Shown: piece by piece, positions 17,921 to 30,085 of the stretch
How the letters are laid out: each line of letters starts with the position of its first letter
Numbering within the stretch: position 1 is the stretch's first letter
Assembly (NCBI GenBank): GCA_937928755.1
Contig: CALEZI010000179.1
Location: 1-64,000 of the forward strand
Direction: 5' to 3'
Origin: an uncultured Rhodanobacteraceae bacterium
GTDB taxonomy: Bacteria; Pseudomonadota; Gammaproteobacteria; Xanthomonadales; SZUA-5
DNA length: 64,000 bases
The notes under the pieces: model-generated
Database searches by the model: none
The model's input: only the letters and a program-made list of their open reading frames with translations
Told to the model about the DNA's origin: nothing
Program-made: the position numbers and the translations under genes

Positions 17921-19225
17921 ATGACACGCTCGCTGCTGCTGACGATCCTGCTGTTCGCCGCAAGCGCGATGGCGCAAACGCCGCCAGCCGATCTTGCCCT
18001 GACCCAGGTCATCGCGCCGGGGGTGCTCAGTCAACCACTGGCCGTGCGCCATGCCGGTGATGGCTCAGGTCGCTTGTTCATCGTGCAGAAAAACGGAACC
18101 ATCCGGTTGTTCAAGGATGGCGTGCTGGTGGGGACCCCGTTCCTGACCCTGTCAGTGGCCACGTCGAGCGAACAGGGCCTGCTTGGTCTCGCCTTCCATC
18201 CTGACTACGACGGCGTCGACGAACGCCGCTTCTATGTCGCCTACACCTCGACCACGTCGGGCAATCCGCAGCGCATCGCCGAGTTCCAGACCAGTGTCGG
18301 CAATCCGGATGTGGCGGATGTCACGACCCGGCGTGAGGTCATCGAGGTGCTTGATCTCGCCGGCAACCACAACGGCGGCGATCTGCAGTTCGCGCCGGAT
18401 GGCACCCTGTACTGGTCGATGGGCGACGGCGGTCCGCAGAACGATCCCAACGGCTTCGCCCAGTGCCGCTGGAAAAAGCCCGCGGACGGCAACCCGGCCA
18501 ACTGCGCACCGGGCGGCGGAACCAATTACTTCCTGCTCGGAAAGATCATCCGCATCGACCCGACCCAGACCACCGCCAGCGCGACCGCGGAGATGTGCGC
18601 CGCCACTGAAGGTCAACCGGCCGGTTACCGGATCCCGGCCGACAATCCGTTCGTGGGCAGCAGCAACACCTGCGACGAGATCGTGCACTACGGCATGCGC
18701 AATCCCTGGCGAATCAGCTTCGACAAGGTAACCGGCGACCTCTTCATCGCCGATGTCGGGCAGAACAACTGGGAGGAAACCAGCTTCATCCCCGCTGGCG
18801 TCAAGGGCGTCAATCTAGGCTGGAGGTGCTTCGAAGGCAGCGCCACATTCTCCACCGCGGCACCCTGCAACGTTCCCCTGGTCAATTACGTCGCACCATT
18901 CCAGACCTACCAGCACGTCAGCGGCCGCTGTTCGGTCTCGGGTGGTTATCGTTATCGTGGACCGATCGCCGCGTTTCGCGGCACCTACATCAATGCCGAC
19001 TACTGCACCGGCGAAATCTACTTTTCCTCACGTAACGCAGATGGTTCCTGGTCGCCAGCGCTGACCCAGATCAGCATCTGGCAGAACACGCCCTACAGCA
19101 TCGCTGGCCTCGGCGAAGACGAAGTCGGCAATGTCTATGTCACCAACATCGCCGGCGGTGGGGTCTACGTATTTACCTCGGCAAGCGACAATAGCGCCGT
19201 CTTCGAGCACGGATTCGAGGGGTAG
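17921..19225 (+). CDS. Secreted PQQ-type sugar (glucose/sorbosone) dehydrogenase-like protein
   Basis: A 434-residue periplasmic or secreted beta-propeller. A signal peptide (LLLTILLFAASAMA) precedes the GSDH-type domain, with GLLGLAFHPDY, NHNGGDLQFAPDGTLYWSMGDGGPQNDPN and YGMRNPWRISFD...GDLFIADVGQNNWEE, the signature of soluble aldose/sorbosone dehydrogenases that use PQQ. No PQQ biosynthesis gene is in the window. The C-terminus ends ...AVFEHGFEG, an aromatic-x-x-GFE tail also found on the protein encoded at 19852. An in-frame GTG nine bases earlier is an alternative start. Confidence 0.85.
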   Translation: MTRSLLLTILLFAASAMAQTPPADLALTQVIAPGVLSQPLAVRHAGDGSGRLFIVQKNGTIRLFKDGVLVGTPFLTLSVATSSEQGLLGLAFHPDYDGVDERRFYVAYTSTTSGNPQRIAEFQTSVGNPDVADVTTRREVIEVLDLAGNHNGGDLQFAPDGTLYWSMGDGGPQNDPNGFAQCRWKKPADGNPANCAPGGGTNYFLLGKIIRIDPTQTTASATAEMCAATEGQPAGYRIPADNPFVGSSNTCDEIVHYGMRNPWRISFDKVTGDLFIADVGQNNWEETSFIPAGVKGVNLGWRCFEGSATFSTAAPCNVPLVNYVAPFQTYQHVSGRCSVSGGYRYRGPIAAFRGTYINADYCTGEIYFSSRNADGSWSPALTQISIWQNTPYSIAGLGEDEVGNVYVTNIAGGGVYVFTSASDNSAVFEHGFEG

Positions 19226-19345
19226 GCCGGAGCAGGTTCTGGTAGTTTCGCGACTGGCTCATTCGGGGTGCAGTCCGCGAAAACCGATCCGTTGTGGAGC
19301 ACGGCGCTCGCTACAAAGCGCAGTACCCGAACCGCGGATCTCGCC

Positions 19346-19621
19346 TCAATCCGCTTCGACCGCGTCGATGCGCTCGCGGCGCACGATGATGGTGGCGTGT
19401 TCGCGGTTGCTCAGGATGATCGAATCCGGGCCGATCGCCTTGACGCCGCCGGCGATGGTCTGGCCACCGACGTGCACCACCACGCTACGCTTGGCGGCGT
19501 GCGCGGCCTTCAGCGCCTTCAGCGCCTCGCGTTCGAAGGTATCGGCATTGGCCGGGTCTTGGGCTTGGGCGGTCATGGTCAGGCTCGTCAGCAACAGGAT
19601 CGGGAACAGGCTGCGGATCAT
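19346..19621 (-). CDS. Small exported protein with Sm-like beta pattern
   Basis: A 91-residue product. A clear signal peptide (MIRSLFPILLLTSLTMTAQAQ) is followed by a short helix and about 45 residues, SVVVHVGGQTIAGGVKAI to RERIDAVEAD, whose strand spacing resembles an LSm/Hfq-type barrel. With a signal peptide an RNA role is unlikely, and I make no functional claim. AAGGA precedes the ATG by 8 bases; longer in-frame starts lack a signal peptide. It converges with the dehydrogenase gene. Confidence 0.65.
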   Translation of the reverse strand: MIRSLFPILLLTSLTMTAQAQDPANADTFEREALKALKAAHAAKRSVVVHVGGQTIAGGVKAIGPDSIILSNREHATIIVRRERIDAVEAD

Positions 19622-19851
19622 CGGTGATTTCCTTCGGGTAGGGTGCCGGCGGGCCGCCTTCAGGCTGTACTTCCGCCGACTGGGGAGCGCATGCATCGCT
19701 CACCCCGATAGAAACGACGTATTCCCAGGAAACGGACATACCGTCCGTCGGAAAATACGCCATCGGCGATGAATTGCACTGTCGCGACGACCCGATTGCG
19801 CAGTACTTCGCGTGAGGTCAGTTGACCGCCTGGTCCACCGGAGAGCAACTC

Positions 19852-22011
19852 ATGCGTATCACCCTGCTGCTGACGCTGGCCATCGCCAGCGCCGTCGCCC
19901 AGGCGCAAACCACGCCGCACCCGATCCTGTTCATGACCCAGGTGCCGGTGCCGGTCGACTTTGCCACCGTAGGCTCGACCTTCGCCAACCATCTTGCCGG
20001 GATGCAGTCGGTGTATCGCGGTGGCGATCTGTGGATCCGTTATCCGAACGGGACCTTGCGCAATCTGACATCCGAGGCGGGTCTGGGCAACAGCGGGTTT
20101 CAGGGCAGCAACTCGATCGCCGTGCGCGATCCGCACGTGCACTGGAACGGCAGCAAGGCGGTGTTTTCCATGGTGGTGGGCTCGCCGCCGCAGCAATTCC
20201 AGCAGTTGTCGTTCCGCTGGCAATTGTACGAAGTGACTGGGCTGGGCCAGGGGCAGACGGTATCGATCACGCTGGTGCCGAATCAGCCGACGCAGTTCAA
20301 CAACATCAATCCGGCTTACCTGTCCGACGGCAGCATCGTGTTCGCCTCCGACCGTCCGCGCAATGGCGCCCTGCACCTGTATCCGCAGCACGACGAATAC
20401 GAATCGACCGCCACGGTGACCGGTTTGTGGCGGCTCGATCCGGCCACCGGCAACCTGAAGTTGCTCGATCATTCGCCATCCGGCGACTTCGATCCCTTCG
20501 TCGACAGCTACGGGCGCCTGCTGTTCACCCGCTGGGACCATCTGCAGCGCGACCAGCAGGCCGACCAGGCCGGCAATCCCAACCAGAGCTTCGACTGGGT
20601 CAGCGAAGAGGCAGGTGCAGCCATCGCGCCCGGCCTCACCGAGCCGTTCCCGGAACCCCGCATCGCCGCGCCGGGTTCGACCGTCAACGACCATCGTTTC
20701 AACAACTTCTTCCCGTGGCAACTGGCCCAGGACGGCACCGAGGCGGAATTCCTCAACCATCTCGGCCGCCACGAGTTCCACAGCTATTTCAATCGCGCCT
20801 TCAACAACGATCCCAACCTGGTCGAGTTCATCGACGAGATTTCCGGCCGCACCAATCCCAACCCGATCGAAAATCTGTTCCAGATGGTCGAGGACCCGAC
20901 GCAGCCGGGGCGCTACCTTGGCATCGACGCGCCGGAGTTCGACACCCATGCGTCGGGCCAACTGGTACGTCTGGTGGCCACGCCGGACACCAATCCGGAC
21001 GACATCGTCATTGAGTACCTGACGCCGCGCAGTACCTTCGGCACCACGCCGGGTCCCACGCATTCAGGCCACTACCGCAATCCGCTGGTCTTGAGCGACG
21101 GCAGCATCGTCGTCGCCCACGCACCGGAGCAGGGCGGCATCGCAAACCTCGGCAGCGGCACTGCGCCGATCCCGAACTATCGCTTCCGTCTCAAGCTGAT
21201 GGCACCACTGGCGGGCGCTCCGATGACGGCGGGCGCCAGCCTCACGACGGGCATCAGCAAGGCCGTCAACTGGTGGAACCCGGATGTGCTGGTCAGCTAT
21301 TCCGGCGAGTTGTGGGAGCTGAGCCCGGTCGAAGTGCGATCGCGCCCGGCACCACCGGCAACCGTGGAGCCGCCAACCACGGCGCCCGAGCAAACCGCCT
21401 TCGCCAATGCCGGCGTTGCCGAAGCAACGCTGCGGCGTTTCCTGCGCCAGCAAGGCCTCGGGCTGATCGTGGTGCGCAACAACACCCATCGCGACAAGGC
21501 CGACAAGCAGCAGCCGTTCAACCTGCGCGTGCCCGGCGGCGTGCAGTCAGTCGCCACCGCTGGCACCGTTTACGACATTGCGCATTTCCAGTTGGTGCAG
21601 GCCGACCAGTTGCGCGGCATCGGCGGCAGCGCCAGCCCCGCTCCGGGGCGCCGCCCGATACCGCGCTTCCTGCACGATGCGGCCGCGGTCGCCAACAATC
21701 TGCCGAATGTCGCTGGTCCACCGGGTAGCGCCCCAATCTTCGCCGACGGTTCGACGGCGATGTTCGTGCCGACCCAGCGTGCGCTGAGTTGGCAGACCAC
21801 CGCACCCGATGGCACGCCGGTCGTGCGCGAGCGCTTCTGGCTGACCGTGCAACCGGGCGAAATCCGCGAATGCGGCGGCTGCCACGGCATCAACCGCAGC
21901 GGCCAGACGGCGCAGGCCCCTGCCAGCAACACGCCGCAGGCGCTGACCGCACTGCTGCAGCACTGGAGCAGTCTGAATGGCGGGCTGATGATGGCGGACG
22001 GCTTCGAATGA
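19852..22011 (+). CDS. Secreted heme-c protein resembling hydrazine synthase alpha subunit
   Basis: A 719-residue exported protein (signal MRITLLLTLAIASAVAQAQ). The N-terminal half has TolB/PD40-like propeller repeats (LSDGSIVFASDRPRNGALHLYPQHD; YGRLLFTRWDH). The middle has HSGHYRNPLVLSDGSIVVAHAPEQGG, which resembles the middle domain of HzsA-like proteins. Near the C-terminus is one CXXCH heme site, Cys674-Cys677-His678 (ECGGCHG). True anammox HzsA binds two hemes and needs partner subunits not present here, so hydrazine synthesis is not implied; a redox or cytochrome role is more likely. The chain ends MMADGFE. GGAGAG precedes the ATG. Confidence 0.7.
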   Translation: MRITLLLTLAIASAVAQAQTTPHPILFMTQVPVPVDFATVGSTFANHLAGMQSVYRGGDLWIRYPNGTLRNLTSEAGLGNSGFQGSNSIAVRDPHVHWNGSKAVFSMVVGSPPQQFQQLSFRWQLYEVTGLGQGQTVSITLVPNQPTQFNNINPAYLSDGSIVFASDRPRNGALHLYPQHDEYESTATVTGLWRLDPATGNLKLLDHSPSGDFDPFVDSYGRLLFTRWDHLQRDQQADQAGNPNQSFDWVSEEAGAAIAPGLTEPFPEPRIAAPGSTVNDHRFNNFFPWQLAQDGTEAEFLNHLGRHEFHSYFNRAFNNDPNLVEFIDEISGRTNPNPIENLFQMVEDPTQPGRYLGIDAPEFDTHASGQLVRLVATPDTNPDDIVIEYLTPRSTFGTTPGPTHSGHYRNPLVLSDGSIVVAHAPEQGGIANLGSGTAPIPNYRFRLKLMAPLAGAPMTAGASLTTGISKAVNWWNPDVLVSYSGELWELSPVEVRSRPAPPATVEPPTTAPEQTAFANAGVAEATLRRFLRQQGLGLIVVRNNTHRDKADKQQPFNLRVPGGVQSVATAGTVYDIAHFQLVQADQLRGIGGSASPAPGRRPIPRFLHDAAAVANNLPNVAGPPGSAPIFADGSTAMFVPTQRALSWQTTAPDGTPVVRERFWLTVQPGEIRECGGCHGINRSGQTAQAPASNTPQALTALLQHWSSLNGGLMMADGFE

Positions 22012-22113
22012 AAGTGAATGCACAAACGTTGTGATCCGCGAGCGTGCCGCGCTGCGTATGTAGAGGTGCGGGGCGAGTGCCACCGTATTCCCAAACCCCA
22101 TCTGGAGCCGACC

Positions 22114-22257
22114 ATGACCCAACAGCAAGCAGACCAACAACAAGCCGAAAAGCCCACCACACCGACTCCGCAGGACCTGCCGCCGACCGCCGATCCCAAG
22201 GGCGGCCTGCTGCTGCCTGCGGTGCAGAAGGTGCGTGAAGCTGCACGCAGAGGCTGA
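22114..22257 (+). CDS. RiPP-like precursor peptide A
   Basis: A 47-residue peptide. The Gln/Pro-rich leader contains QDLPPTADPKGG and the core is LLLPAVQKVREAARRG. The Lys-Gly-Gly before the core fits cleavage by the C39 peptidase encoded at 23697. The core closely resembles the conserved N-terminal helix of DUF1559 prepilin-like proteins (LLLPAVQAAREAARR), yet there is no pilin body. GGAG lies 7 bases before the ATG, and the next gene starts 11 bp after the stop. Assignment rests on size, leader pattern and context; a chance small ORF is the alternative. Confidence 0.6.
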   Translation: MTQQQADQQQAEKPTTPTPQDLPPTADPKGGLLLPAVQKVREAARRG

Positions 22258-22268
22258 CGCTGATCGCA

Positions 22269-23117
22269 GTGGATCGCCCGGCGCTGCCGGTGTTGGTGGT
22301 CGGTGCGCACACGCTGGACCTCCGCGGTGTGCGCACTGCCATCGCGGAACTCGGCCTGCGTTCGACGACCACACCGGCAATCGCGCCGGACCTGCAGGCC
22401 GCGATCACCGCCTTTCGTTATCGTTACGATCTGATCAGTGCCGAGGACTGCCATCGTTGGCTGGCCGCGCGCGGACTGCTGTATGCCGATCTCAGCGCCA
22501 GCCTGCAACGGCAACGCGCCGGCGTTGTCGCTGCGAGCGCCTTCGAGCAGGACATCGATTTGTTGCTCGGCGCCGCCTGGCCCGAGCTGGCCAGCGCGGT
22601 TGCGACGCGACTGGCCGTGGCGGCCGAGAGCACGCCGGTGCTGACGCCGCCGTTCGACTGGAAACAGCTCGATCGCGACTTCCTGGTTTGGGCCAGCGAC
22701 CGCCGCGACCTGGCGGCGCGCACGCGACTGCTGACGCAGACGCACCTGCACTGGCTTCGCGCGGTCGTGCACCTGGCCGAATTCGACAGCGCCGAATCCG
22801 CCTGGGAGGCACACTGGTGCGTGCTGCAGGACGGCGAGCCGTTGCCGGCCATCGCTGCGCGCGCCGCGCTGGCGCATCGCTCCGGCACCGAGTATCTGCA
22901 GGACCTGCCGCCGTCGGTGGCCCGCGCACTGGTACAGCTCGCACCCGGCAGCACCAGCGAGCCGATCGCCGACGGTGCACGCTGGTTGCTGATCAGTCTG
23001 GAGCGGGTGATCGAGCCCGCGTTGTCTGAACCGCGCATCGCCGAGGGCATCGATCGCCAACTCGATGCGATCGCCATCGAACAACTGCTCGCCCGACAGG
23101 TGCGCTGGCTGATCTGA
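22269..23117 (+). CDS. Helical accessory protein of the peptide locus
   Basis: A 282-residue protein from a GTG start. It is rich in Ala/Leu/Arg helices, with no signal peptide, membrane segment or catalytic motif. Residues ~45-110 (ITAFRYRYDLISAEDCHRWL...ARGLLYADL) are reminiscent of the SurA/PpiC-type chaperone N-domain found in some putative peptide-maturation proteins, but no isomerase domain follows. It sits between two precursor-like genes in the same orientation, 11 bp after peptide A, so it may handle or bind precursors (inference). No strong ribosome site is visible, so coupling to peptide A is plausible. Confidence 0.65.
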   Translation: MDRPALPVLVVGAHTLDLRGVRTAIAELGLRSTTTPAIAPDLQAAITAFRYRYDLISAEDCHRWLAARGLLYADLSASLQRQRAGVVAASAFEQDIDLLLGAAWPELASAVATRLAVAAESTPVLTPPFDWKQLDRDFLVWASDRRDLAARTRLLTQTHLHWLRAVVHLAEFDSAESAWEAHWCVLQDGEPLPAIAARAALAHRSGTEYLQDLPPSVARALVQLAPGSTSEPIADGARWLLISLERVIEPALSEPRIAEGIDRQLDAIAIEQLLARQVRWLI

Positions 23118-23235
23118 ATGATGCGGTCGCTGTCGCAAATGATCCCTGGGGTCGCCGCTTGACGTACTCCTGCTGCAGGGCGCCGGGCACCCGCCCGCCG
23201 CCGGACCCGACAAAACCATCACAGGAGAGCCAACG

Positions 23236-23604
23236 ATGTCTGCACAACGCAAGCCCACCGATCCTTCGCAGCACGCGGAAGATTGCACCGAAAGTCAGGT
23301 CGCCGAAGCCTTGTGCGCTGCGGCGGCTGAGGTTGCGCCGGCATCGGCGGACTTGCCCATCGACGGGCAGGCCGTGCAGGGCGGCGGCTGGGGCTACCCG
23401 CAGTCGACGGTCGTTCTCAATCACAACGAAACACTGAGCGCCGAAGACGGCGACAACGATGCTCAGCCAGAGGCAGTGGCCGACCTGGCGCCGGCGCAGA
23501 CCGAACAGGACGCCCTGAAGGGTGGGCCGTTCGGCGGCTTCAAGCTCAACCACAACGGGACGCTGGCTGCCGACGCGAGCGGCGAGTCGAGCGCCGACTG
23601 CTGA
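23236..23604 (+). CDS. RiPP-like precursor B with two leader-core units
   Basis: A 122-residue protein that appears internally duplicated. Unit 1: ADLPIDGQAVQGG then a core with GWGYPQ and VVLNHNETLSAED. Unit 2: ADLAPAQTEQDALKGG then PFGGFKLNHNGTLAAD. Both cores share LNHN(E/G)TL 8-11 residues after the double glycine. Cleavage after each GG by a C39 peptidase would release two related peptides. The first ~35 residues (with two Cys) precede the repeated part. CAGGAGAG lies 8 bases before the ATG. Transcribed toward the exporter gene 92 bp downstream. Confidence 0.68.
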   Translation: MSAQRKPTDPSQHAEDCTESQVAEALCAAAAEVAPASADLPIDGQAVQGGGWGYPQSTVVLNHNETLSAEDGDNDAQPEAVADLAPAQTEQDALKGGPFGGFKLNHNGTLAADASGESSADC

Positions 23605-23696
23605 AACAAGGCAGGGTCAGCACGTCGCGCCCGCCGGTGCCGCGCTGATCGGCCTATGCTGTCCCAACGTCCTGTCCTGCCGGAAGCAGCGGCTTC

Positions 23697-26797
<3,101 letters not shown>

Positions 26798-26801
<4 letters not shown>

Positions 26802-27970
26802 CGCAGGCAGCGGCATCGCGCGAAGAACCGGGCCCCACCGGCCTGCTGCCGGCGGACGCGCCACCGCGGGCCGCGCGCTGGGCCGGGACGCTGCTGCTGG
26901 TCGCGTCGGTAACCGTGGCGCTGTTCGCCGCGATCGCGCCGCTGCCGGAAACCGTCGTGGCGCCATTCGAACTGGTGCCGGTGGACGACAGCGCACCGAT
27001 ACAGGCGCCGGTGCAGGGGCGTGTCACGCGCGTCGCGGTGCGCGAGGGCCAGGCGGTAGCGGCTGGCGAGGTCTTGTACGAAATCCGCAGCGACGGCGTG
27101 CGCGACCTCGCGGCGCAGCGGCAAGCGCTGGACGAAGAGCGCGCGGCGCTCACCGCCCGCATCGATCAGCGCGCCGCCGATCACGCGCGCGAACTCGAAT
27201 TGCTGGCCGCCGAGCGCGGCGTGCTCGAGCGTGGCCTGACGCTGCGCCGCGATCACGAAAAAACCGTCGCAGCGCTGCTCGCGCGCAAGGAGCGCGCGGT
27301 CGAGAGCGGCTTGCTGGCCGGCATCACCCTGCTCGACGATCGCCTGCTGGCGGCCGAATCGATGCAACAGCGGGTGCTCGCCGAACAGGCCTTGCAGCAA
27401 TGGTCGCTGCGGCATCAGCAGCGCATTAGCGAACACCAGCGCGCGCAAGCCGAAGACGCGGCGACGCTGGCCGGCCTGGATCCGCGCATCGCCGCGCTGC
27501 GCGCGCAATTGGCCGAGGTCGATGGCGACCTGCAGCAAGTGCGCGCAGCGCACGCCGCCATCGTCCTGGGCATGCGCGTGCCGGCAGCCGGCGCAGTCGT
27601 CGCCGTTGGCGAGGAACTGGCGCGCCTGGCGCGCATCGATGCGCACGTGCAGGCCCGGCTGCAATTATCCGAAGCCGACCTGTCGCGTCTGCGGCCGGGT
27701 CAGGCGGTGCGCCTGTACCTCGCGGCATTTCCCTACCAGCGGCATGGCAGCGCGCCGGCGCGCATCACCTGGGTCAGCCCGGCGGGCGACACGACGGCGC
27801 AGGCCAGCACCTTCCACGCGCTCGCCACACTCGAGCGCATCCCGCAGTCCGGCCCGCGCCCGCTGCCCGGCATGAGCGGCGAAGCCCGCGTACTGGTGGC
27901 CCGGCGCACGCTGCTGCAACGCGCCCTGGAGCCCATGCGCGGGCTGCGCGAACGCTTGTGGCTGGAGTGA
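26798..27970 (+). CDS. HlyD-type periplasmic adaptor (membrane fusion protein)
   Basis: A 390-residue protein. A cytoplasmic N-terminus and one membrane helix (~30-52) are followed by a lipoyl-like half (APVQGRVTRVAVREGQAVAAGEVLYEI), a long coiled-coil hairpin (~100-225), the second lipoyl half (MRVPAAGAVVAVGEELARLARI) and a beta-barrel region with LSEADLSRLRPGQAVRLYLAAFPYQRHG. It would couple the exporter at 23697 to an outer-membrane channel; no TolC gene lies in this locus. The four-base ATGA overlap indicates translational coupling. Confidence 0.9.
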
Positions 27971-28059
27971 ATCTGTCCGTTCGGCGTGATCCCTGTGCCC
28001 TCGCGCCTGCGTACGTTGCTGGCATGACCGGGCCGAACTTCGGCCGGGGCGATTGACTC

Positions 28060-30009
28060 ATGGATCCGAACCTCATCGACCCGAATTGTCCCGTCGAAAC
28101 GCCATTGCCCGGCTGCGCCCAGCGCCCGGTCACCACGACAGGCGTGGCGCAACCAGCGCGTTCGCGTTCTGCCGCACTGGTCACGATGCCGTTTGTGAAA
28201 ACGTCGTGGCCCTCGATTCAACTGGGTCTGCTCAAGCAGATCGCGGTCGATCGCGGCCATTCGGTGACCAGCCTGCACCTGAACCTGGATTTCGCGGCGC
28301 AGCTCGGCGCCGATGATTACGATGCGCTTTGCGATGGCCTGCCGGATTTCCTCGGCGAGTGGCTGTTCGCTCTGGCCGCGTTCGAGACAGAGGCCCCCGA
28401 CCAGGCGGTCGATCTGCTCGACAGCATGGCGCCAGAGACCCTGGGTTCGCTGCTCCAGGCCGGATTCGATGTCGAGCGGCTGCGCCGCCTTCGCGAGGAC
28501 GGCGTGCCACGCTACCTGGAGCAGTTGATCGAGACGATCGACTGGCAGCAATTCGGCGTAGTCGGCTTCAGCTCCTGTTTCCAGCAGAACACCGCCTGCT
28601 TTGCATTGGCCAGTCGCCTCAAAGCCAGATTCCCAGCGATGGTAATCCTGTTCGGCGGCGCCAATTTTGATGGCGACATGGGCATCGAATGGGTACGCAA
28701 GTTGCCATTCATAGACTACGCCGTGATCGGCGAAGGCGATGAGGCCTTTCCCGAGATCCTGGAAGCGCTGCGAGACGGCGAAGATCCGGCGACGATCGCT
28801 GGCGTTGTGTGTCGACGCCACGGCGAGGTTGCGCCGCCATTATCGAGGAGGGCCAGAAGCAAACTGGATGATGCGCCGGTGCCCGATTACCGGGAGTATT
28901 TCGACCGGCTGATCGCACTCGGCTTGATGTCACCGGAAGCACGCCGGCGCATCCGTATTCCTTTCGAAAGTGCGCGCGGCTGCTGGTGGGGTGCGAAACA
29001 TCATTGCACGTTCTGCGGCTTGAATGGCAACAACATGGCGTTTCGCGCCAAATCGCCGGATCGGGTGCTGACGGAATTGGCCGAGCAGGCTCGAAGGCAT
29101 CGCTGCTTCGAATTCTTTGCAGTCGACAACATTCTGGAACCTCGATATCTGAGCGAATTCTTCTCGCAAATCAGTCAGCAAGGCCTGGATTACCGGTTCT
29201 TTTATGAAGTCAAGTCGAATCTGACCCGCAGCCAGATCAAGGCGCTGCATGCGGGAGGCGTGCGCCACATCCAGCCCGGCATTGAATCGCTGAGCACGCC
29301 GGTCTTGAAATTGATGCGCAAGGGCGTCACCGCCATCCAGAATGTGAATCTCCTGCGCTGGGCACGCTATTACGGCATCGAGGTCATCTGGAATCTGCTC
29401 TACGGCTTCCCCGGCGAGTGCGAAAGCGACTATCGCCTCCAAGCCGAGCTGATGCAGAAACTGGTTCACCTGCAACCACCTACACATCACGCGAATCGCA
29501 TATCGATGCACCGTTTCAGCCCGATATTCGATGATCGCCAGGCCTTTCCGGCGAACTATGTCCGGCCCAGCGCGAGTTATTCGCACATTTATCCTGCCAA
29601 CATCGAATTGCAGCAGGTGGCGTTTCAGTTCGATTACGAATTCGAGCAGAGCCTGCCCGACTCAGCGCTGCCGCAAACCGATGCCGTGGTGCAAGCCTGG
29701 CGCCAATCCTGGGTCGCGCCCAACCGGCCGTGCATGCAGTTTCGCCTGGCGCCCGGCGTGATCGAGATCGAGGACCGCCGTGATCGCCAGCGCCCACGCG
29801 CCTACAGCGTCCAGGGCATGGCAGCGCAGCTTTATGCAGCGTGCAGCGATCAGCCTCGCTCGGCAGCTGCTCTCGCGCGTTTATTGCAGCTCGACTGGAG
29901 CCCTGCGCGTATCGAGCGTTGCCTGGGCGACTTCCGCGACCTTGGCTTGATGATGCAAGAGGGCAGCCGTTTCCTCAGCCTGGCGTTGCCGGCCTCGGCG
30001 GGCCGTTAA
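28060..30009 (+). CDS. B12-dependent radical SAM RiPP-maturation C-methyltransferase-like protein
   Basis: A 649-residue enzyme. Residues ~60-280 form a B12-binding-like domain; ~295-480 a radical SAM barrel with Cys308, Cys316 and Cys319 in GCWWGAKHHCTFCGLNG. This CX7CX2C arrangement is diagnostic of the RiPP-maturation radical SAM family 1 rather than the usual CX3CX2C. FESARG just before it and PGIESLSTPVLKLMRKG support the fold. The family methylates unactivated carbons of peptide precursors or modifies them otherwise; the target residue is unknown. It lies 89 bp after the adaptor gene and 76 bp before precursor C, on the same strand. Confidence 0.9.
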   Translation: MDPNLIDPNCPVETPLPGCAQRPVTTTGVAQPARSRSAALVTMPFVKTSWPSIQLGLLKQIAVDRGHSVTSLHLNLDFAAQLGADDYDALCDGLPDFLGEWLFALAAFETEAPDQAVDLLDSMAPETLGSLLQAGFDVERLRRLREDGVPRYLEQLIETIDWQQFGVVGFSSCFQQNTACFALASRLKARFPAMVILFGGANFDGDMGIEWVRKLPFIDYAVIGEGDEAFPEILEALRDGEDPATIAGVVCRRHGEVAPPLSRRARSKLDDAPVPDYREYFDRLIALGLMSPEARRRIRIPFESARGCWWGAKHHCTFCGLNGNNMAFRAKSPDRVLTELAEQARRHRCFEFFAVDNILEPRYLSEFFSQISQQGLDYRFFYEVKSNLTRSQIKALHAGGVRHIQPGIESLSTPVLKLMRKGVTAIQNVNLLRWARYYGIEVIWNLLYGFPGECESDYRLQAELMQKLVHLQPPTHHANRISMHRFSPIFDDRQAFPANYVRPSASYSHIYPANIELQQVAFQFDYEFEQSLPDSALPQTDAVVQAWRQSWVAPNRPCMQFRLAPGVIEIEDRRDRQRPRAYSVQGMAAQLYAACSDQPRSAAALARLLQLDWSPARIERCLGDFRDLGLMMQEGSRFLSLALPASAGR

Positions 30010-30085
30010 CCTGTCAACCCCGACGGGCACAGCGCCCGGCGGACACCCGGCGGCGAAACCATCGCCGACTACCAAGGAGAGTGTT

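Noticed and set aside
19852..22011. Hydrazine synthase and thus anammox metabolism
   Set aside because: Only one heme motif and no partner subunits; the remaining gene content is that of an ordinary heterotrophic gammaproteobacterium.
23118..23162. Tiny ORF (MMRSLSQMIPGVAA) directly after the accessory gene of the peptide locus
   Set aside because: No ribosome site, no leader pattern and only 14 residues.
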